A stretch of 64,000 bases of DNA. Source: Nocardia vulneris (lineage in GTDB: Bacteria > Actinomycetota > Actinomycetes > Mycobacteriales > Mycobacteriaceae). Location of the stretch: contig NZ_BDCI01000041.1 of NCBI RefSeq assembly GCF_001613425.1, positions 124,001-188,000 of the forward strand, given 5' to 3'. The position numbers were made by a program, and so were the translations under genes. Positions 60,508-64,000 of this stretch are shown here, piece by piece (position 1 is the first letter of the stretch; each line of letters opens with the position of its first letter). Below the pieces are notes generated by a model. It had not been told where the DNA came from, made no database searches, and saw only the letters and a list, made by a program, of their open reading frames with translations.

Positions 60508-61160
60508 CCGAACCCGCCGCCGCGCCGATCGAGGTCCCGGATGTCGAAGTGCCAGGCGTCTATCGGATCGAGAACATCAGCGTCAAAGAGGGCATGCCGA
60601 TCGTCCTGGACATGACCCGCGCGGTGTACCCGCACGACGAGGTCTACGGGCAGTTCTGCACTGTCAACGAGTACGTCGCCGCCCCGCCCGACGAGGTGTT
60701 CGAGTACCTGTCCGATACCCGCAGCCTGTGCGAATGGACCTACAGCATGCGGGGTTTCGAGCGCACCGCCGAACCGGACCTGTGGGTGTCCGACGATCGG
60801 ATCGGCGAGCACACCCGCATTTACACCCGCACGGTCGCCAACGCCGCGGCCCGCACCGTCGACTACCACTGTGCCTGGGATCAATCCGAGCATCTCTGGA
60901 TGATCTATCTGATGCGCGTGCTCGACGCGCAGGTGGTGCTGAACAAGCCGGGGTCGGTGGTCGTGTGGACCAACTGTCACCACCCGTTCTACGACGAGAA
61001 CGGCTACCCGGACACCGCCCCGCCGGATCGCCCGGTCTGGGTCGGGGACTTCTGGAATCTCTTCTACGCGGGCCACCTGCTGGAACTGCGGAACCTGAAA
61101 GCGATCTGCGAGCACCGCCACGCCAACGGCGAGCCGGTCAAGCCGAAATGGATGGACTGA
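60504..61160 (+). CDS. SRPBCC-like protein in the TPP operon
   Basis: 218 residues, ATGA-coupled to the TPP gene. The part VNEYVAAPPDEVFEYLSDTR is a typical first strand and helix of a START/Bet v1-like fold, and the rest has the alternation of beta strands and a long last helix (WNLFYAGHLLELRNLKAIC). The N-terminal 45 residues are extra. It may act as a cyclase or ligand-binding partner for the neighbouring KAS III-like enzyme. The family assignment is by pattern, not by a known motif. Confidence 0.6.
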   Translation: MTEPAAAPIEVPDVEVPGVYRIENISVKEGMPIVLDMTRAVYPHDEVYGQFCTVNEYVAAPPDEVFEYLSDTRSLCEWTYSMRGFERTAEPDLWVSDDRIGEHTRIYTRTVANAAARTVDYHCAWDQSEHLWMIYLMRVLDAQVVLNKPGSVVVWTNCHHPFYDENGYPDTAPPDRPVWVGDFWNLFYAGHLLELRNLKAICEHRHANGEPVKPKWMD

Positions 61161-62182
61161 TGGGCACGATGACCGAAACCGTAAGCCTGGCCGACATTTC
61201 CAGCTACCTGCCGAAGAACCGGGTCGCCGCGGACTATTTCGCCCGCTACGCCGATCCCGCGGACAACACCTCGAACGCGATGTTCAAGGCCCCGCCGTTC
61301 CGGCATCACATCGCGCCCGGCGAGACACCGGCCGACATGGCGGAGCAGGCGATCGCGCCGATGCTCGAACGCCGGGGCAGCGAATTCCTCAGGGAGATCG
61401 ACGTTCTCATCGTGCACACGCAGATCCCCGAACTCGGCATCGTCGGCAACGGGGGAGAGGTCGCCGCGCGGCTCGGCCTCGCCCCGGAGTGGCTGATCGA
61501 CCTGCACAACGGCGGGTGTGTGGCGTTCGTCTACGCGATGAAGATCGCCAGGCAGCTCTTGCTGAGCAGTGCCGCGCGGTCGGCGTTGATCGTCACCGTG
61601 CAGAACGCGGCGGGCCAGATCTTCACCCAGGAGCAGGTGCGGTCCAAGCCGCAGGCCGCCGTCCCCGGGGACGGGGCGGGCGTCGGTCTGCTCGTGAAGT
61701 CCGGCGCATCACCGATTCTCGACGTGGAAGCCCGGCATCTGCCGGAGTTCGCGGGCCAGATGACGGTGCTCGCCGATCCGCCGCGCAAATACTGGGAGGC
61801 GGGCCCGGGTCAGATGCATGTCGGCTTCACCGAATCGAAGATCGCGAAAGTCCTCGCCCGGGGCAATCGCATCGTGCCGGAGGTGGCGCACGCGGTATGC
61901 GGGCGGATCGGCGTGCGGGCGGATGAGCTGGATCTGCTGGTGACGAACCAGCCGAACCGGGCGTTCTTGCGCAATTGGCGTGACGCACTGCAACTTCCGG
62001 TCGACCGGCATCCCGACACGTTCGACGAGTGCGGCAACCTGTTCGCCGCGGGCATCCCGGTGACGCTCGATCACGCGGTCCGCGCCGGGAAAGTGCCGGC
62101 CGGATCGCTGCTGCTGCTCGCCGGTTTCGCGCACGCCGGGGATTTCGCGGCGGCCGCCGCGGTGCGCTGGGGCGGACGCTGA
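61160..62182 (+). CDS. KAS III (FabH)-like condensing enzyme or acyltransferase with His-to-Asn change
   Basis: 340 residues; ATG overlaps the previous stop by one base (a second ATG at 61169 is possible). The nucleophile Cys120 is in LHNGGCVAFVYAMKIA and the late Asn293 in ECGNLFAAGIP. The His of the usual PHQAN motif is Asn263 (VTNQPNRAFL). Loss of that His impairs decarboxylation in FabH-type enzymes, so this protein may condense or transfer acyl groups without decarboxylation, as some KAS III-like acyltransferases of secondary metabolism do. It belongs to the operon of the TPP enzyme. Confidence 0.8.
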   Translation: MGTMTETVSLADISSYLPKNRVAADYFARYADPADNTSNAMFKAPPFRHHIAPGETPADMAEQAIAPMLERRGSEFLREIDVLIVHTQIPELGIVGNGGEVAARLGLAPEWLIDLHNGGCVAFVYAMKIARQLLLSSAARSALIVTVQNAAGQIFTQEQVRSKPQAAVPGDGAGVGLLVKSGASPILDVEARHLPEFAGQMTVLADPPRKYWEAGPGQMHVGFTESKIAKVLARGNRIVPEVAHAVCGRIGVRADELDLLVTNQPNRAFLRNWRDALQLPVDRHPDTFDECGNLFAAGIPVTLDHAVRAGKVPAGSLLLLAGFAHAGDFAAAAAVRWGGR

Positions 62183-62194
62183 GGGCCGCGGCTG

Positions 62195-63187
62195 ATGCAC
62201 ACCGCGCAGCGCGGCCATCGGCTGTCCTTGAACGAAAACCCGTACGGCCCGCTGCCTTCGGTGCGGCAGGCGCTGGCCGGGGCGCTCGGCGCGGCGAACC
62301 GGTATCCGGAGTTCCTGCCGCGCACGCTGCCCGAGCTGATCGCGGCCCGGCTCGGCTACCCGCCGGAGCAGGTCGTGCTCGGCGCGGGCGCGACCGGCGT
62401 GATCATGCACATCCTGCAGGAGTTCGTGCCGCCGGGCGCGGGGGTGGTGCTGGCGACGCCCACCTTCGACGGCTACCCGCTGCTGACCGCGACGGTCGGC
62501 GGCCGGGTGGTGGAAGTCCCCTTGACGCCGACCGGACACCAGGATCTGCCCGCGCTGGCCGCGGCCGTCGACGAGCGGACGGCCGTCGTCGTGTTGTGCA
62601 GTCCGCACAATCCGACCGGAACCGGGATCCGGCACGAGGAACTGGCGGGGTTCCTGGAACGTACCGCTCGGTCGGTGGTGGTGGTTTTCGATGAGGCCTA
62701 CGTCGATTTCGTGCGGCCGAGTGAACGGGTGCGCACCGCCGAGCTGCTCGCGCGGCATCCGAACCTGATCGTGCTGCGCACCTTCTCCAAGGCGTACGGT
62801 TTGGCCGCGCTCCGGGTCGGCTACGCGCTCGGTGCGGTGCCGATCATGGCCCGAATCCGGCGCTGGCAGTTGCCTTTCGGGATGACCGCCCTGGCCGAGG
62901 CGGGCGTGCGCGCCTGCTACGCGGCGGAGGCGGAACTGGCAGTGCGCACCGCGACGATCACCCGCGAATGCGGCAGGCTCACGACGGGGCTGCGCGAGCT
63001 GGGTTATCGGGTGCCGACCAGCGCCGCGAACTTCGTCTATCTCACCGGCTGCGATGCGCTCGAACTCGACCGGCTGCGTGTGGGTTTCGCCCGCGCCGGG
63101 ATCCAGGTGAAACACTGCGTTACGGGCATCAGGATCACGGTGGGCGACACCGCGGCAACCGAGGCGGTGGTCGCGGCCGCACGGTGA
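62195..63187 (+). CDS. PLP-dependent aminotransferase, histidinol-phosphate aminotransferase-like
   Basis: 330 residues, 12 bases after the KAS III-like gene. Fold type I class I/II aminotransferase with LSLNENPYGPLPSV at the start, LCSPHNPTGTG, VFDEAYVDF and the PLP Lys199 in TFSKAYGLAALRVGYALG. It is HisC-like but slightly short, and its operon is not for histidine, so it probably transaminates a pathway-specific oxo compound, perhaps the TPP-enzyme product. Confidence 0.85.
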   Translation: MHTAQRGHRLSLNENPYGPLPSVRQALAGALGAANRYPEFLPRTLPELIAARLGYPPEQVVLGAGATGVIMHILQEFVPPGAGVVLATPTFDGYPLLTATVGGRVVEVPLTPTGHQDLPALAAAVDERTAVVVLCSPHNPTGTGIRHEELAGFLERTARSVVVVFDEAYVDFVRPSERVRTAELLARHPNLIVLRTFSKAYGLAALRVGYALGAVPIMARIRRWQLPFGMTALAEAGVRACYAAEAELAVRTATITRECGRLTTGLRELGYRVPTSAANFVYLTGCDALELDRLRVGFARAGIQVKHCVTGIRITVGDTAATEAVVAAAR

Positions 63188-63222
63188 GAAATTCCCTGTC
63201 CACCATGCGTACAGTGCAAGGT

Positions 63223-63759
63223 ATGTTCGAACAAGCGCATCCCACCGCAGCGGTGCGTGTCGAGCCGGCTGCACCACACGGCACCGTCGCAACCGCCGGG
63301 GATCCCGACCACGACCTGCTCTCGCTGACGAACCAGCTGTGTTTCGCCCTGTACTCGACCTCGCGCGCGATGACCGCGGCCTACCGGCCGTTCCTCGACG
63401 CGATGCACATCACGTATCCGCAGTACCTCGCGCTGCTCGCGCTGTGGGAGCGGCCCGGGATGACCATGAAGGAACTGGGCGAACAGTTACGCCTCGACTA
63501 CGGCACCGTGTCGCCGCTGATCCAGCGACTACAGGCGCACGGTTTCGTGGAGAGCGTGCGCAGCGCGCACGACCGCCGCTCGGTCGAACTGCGCGCGACC
63601 GAGGCGGGTATCGCGCTGCAGCGCCAGGCCCGGGACATGATCGAGTCCGTGATGGCCTCGGTCGGCTACCCGCTCGACACCCTCATCGCGCTGCGGGACC
63701 AGGTCAACGCGCTCGGCACCCGGCTCGACGCACTGACCGGCGAGCGCAAGGAGCGGTAG
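63223..63759 (+). CDS. ohrR: MarR-family regulator, OhrR type
   Basis: 178 residues from ATG 63223. The redox-sensing Cys of OhrR is Cys40 in TNQLCFALYSTSRAMTAAYR, and the winged helix is MTMKELGEQLRLDYGTVSPL. OhrR proteins repress organic-hydroperoxide resistance genes and are inactivated when the Cys is oxidised. Start alternatives are GTG 63184, overlapping the aminotransferase stop in GTGA, and ATG 63205; TACAGT (63210-63215) 7 bases before 63223 would allow a leaderless mRNA. No ohr gene is in the window. It may be the last gene of the TPP operon or independent. Confidence 0.78.
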   Translation: MFEQAHPTAAVRVEPAAPHGTVATAGDPDHDLLSLTNQLCFALYSTSRAMTAAYRPFLDAMHITYPQYLALLALWERPGMTMKELGEQLRLDYGTVSPLIQRLQAHGFVESVRSAHDRRSVELRATEAGIALQRQARDMIESVMASVGYPLDTLIALRDQVNALGTRLDALTGERKER

Positions 63760-63840
63760 GCGCTCGAACATCGTGCGCTCGAACATCGAGCGCTCGAACA
63801 TCGAGCGCTCGAACATCGAGCGCTCGAACATCGTGCGCTC
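63760..63840. repeat. Five tandem copies of a 15-bp palindromic repeat
   Basis: Units GCGCTCGAACATCGA/T run head to tail at 63760-63774, 63775-63789, 63790-63804, 63805-63819 and 63820-63834, with a partial sixth (63835-63840). Each junction makes GCGCTCGA-ACA-TCGAGCGC, an inverted repeat with a 3-base loop; the first and last units carry T instead of A. It begins directly after the ohrR stop and ends at the stop of the next, convergent gene, so it may work as a bidirectional terminator. Confidence 0.85.
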
Positions 63841-64000
63841 AGGCGTCGAGCACCTCGACCTGCCGCTGCACCACCGGCGGCTCGGTCGACCACGGGAAGT
63901 TGATCCAGCGATCGGTGCGCTTCCACACGTATTCGCAGTCGACCTCCGAGCGCGGCTTCTGATAGATCACCGCGCAGCGCACCTCGGCGACGTGGTGTTC
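63839..64000 (-). CDS. C-terminal end of an unidentified gene
   Basis: The last 53 codons of a minus-strand gene enter from the right: EHHVAEVRCAVIYQKPRSEV at the window edge, then a Trp-rich stretch and VVQRQVEVLDA before the stop. Codon use is that of a real gene. No family recognised from this part. Confidence 0.6.
   Translation of the reverse strand, partial: EHHVAEVRCAVIYQKPRSEVDCEYVWKRTDRWINFPWSTEPPVVQRQVEVLDA

Noticed and set aside
63760..63840. CRISPR array
   Set aside because: The units are 15 bp and directly adjacent with no spacers, and no cas genes are near.
63760..63962. Pentapeptide-like repeats ARTSS/MFERS in open frames over the tandem repeat
   Set aside because: They come from the 15-bp DNA repeat read in frame; on both strands true stop codons of the flanking genes border the array.
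1..64000. tRNA, rRNA or riboswitch
   Set aside because: No cloverleaf with a CCA end, rRNA motif or known riboswitch core was noticed by eye; tRNAscan-SE and Infernal would settle this.

Overview
The window is high-GC actinobacterial DNA with GTG and TTG starts, ATGA/GTGA gene overlaps and very GC-rich third codon positions. LGFP-repeat cell-wall proteins, a Tat-exported class A beta-lactamase of the Nocardia/BlaC type, AarF and DUF2236 proteins, and a candidate IdeR/DmdR iron box point to a mycolic-acid actinomycete, most likely Nocardia. This assignment is an inference from content, not from a marker gene.

Layout. 1-6.0 kb: end of a NitT/TauT-type binding protein; a Rieske oxygenase, TetR and hydrolase operon behind two perfect palindromes; a siderophore-interacting protein; an amino-acid permease. 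6.0-11.2 kb: a TetR gene divergent from an operon of two DUF2236/Lcp-type oxygenases and a [2Fe-2S] ferredoxin; then a classical TetR divergent from a TetX-like flavin monooxygenase, separated by two tetO-like operators. 11.2-15.5 kb: an AarF kinase-like membrane protein, an N-terminally truncated endonuclease/exonuclease/phosphatase gene and an MFS exporter.

16.2-41.9 kb is the main object: one collinear, translationally coupled biosynthetic cluster. Order: CPBP membrane protease; PKS (ACP-KS-AT-ACP); NRPS (C-PCP-C-A-PCP); PKS (KS-AT-ACP); NRPS (C-A with inserted N-methyltransferase-PCP-reductase); fatty acyl-AMP ligase; BtrH-like acyltransferase; FkbH-like protein; free ACP; MaoC-SDR fusion; ABC exporter pair. 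The reading is a fatty-acyl-primed lipopeptide-polyketide. Its last residue is predicted to be N-methyl-threonine and it is released reductively, while a second carrier-protein pathway (FkbH, ACP, MaoC-SDR, BtrH) makes or attaches a small acyl unit. I do not recognise the product.

41.9-58.5 kb is mixed: a SnoaL-like protein, an orphan ABBA-type aromatic prenyltransferase, three consecutive Roadblock/LC7 proteins without a GTPase or kinase, a PD-(D/E)XK-like protein, DsbA-like, NUDIX, HAD, lipoprotein, macro-domain, SRPBCC, VOC/MerR-TipAS, beta-lactamase and LGFP genes, a quinone-oxidoreductase-like gene, and a deletion scar joining the tails of a flavin monooxygenase and a LysR gene.

58.7-63.2 kb is a second small operon with biosynthetic character: a TPP enzyme, an SRPBCC protein, a KAS III-like enzyme with His replaced by Asn, and a HisC-like aminotransferase, behind an apparently leaderless promoter with a palindrome over the start. 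An OhrR-type regulator, a 15-bp tandem hairpin repeat and the end of an unidentified gene close the window. No rRNA, tRNA, CRISPR array or transposase was seen.
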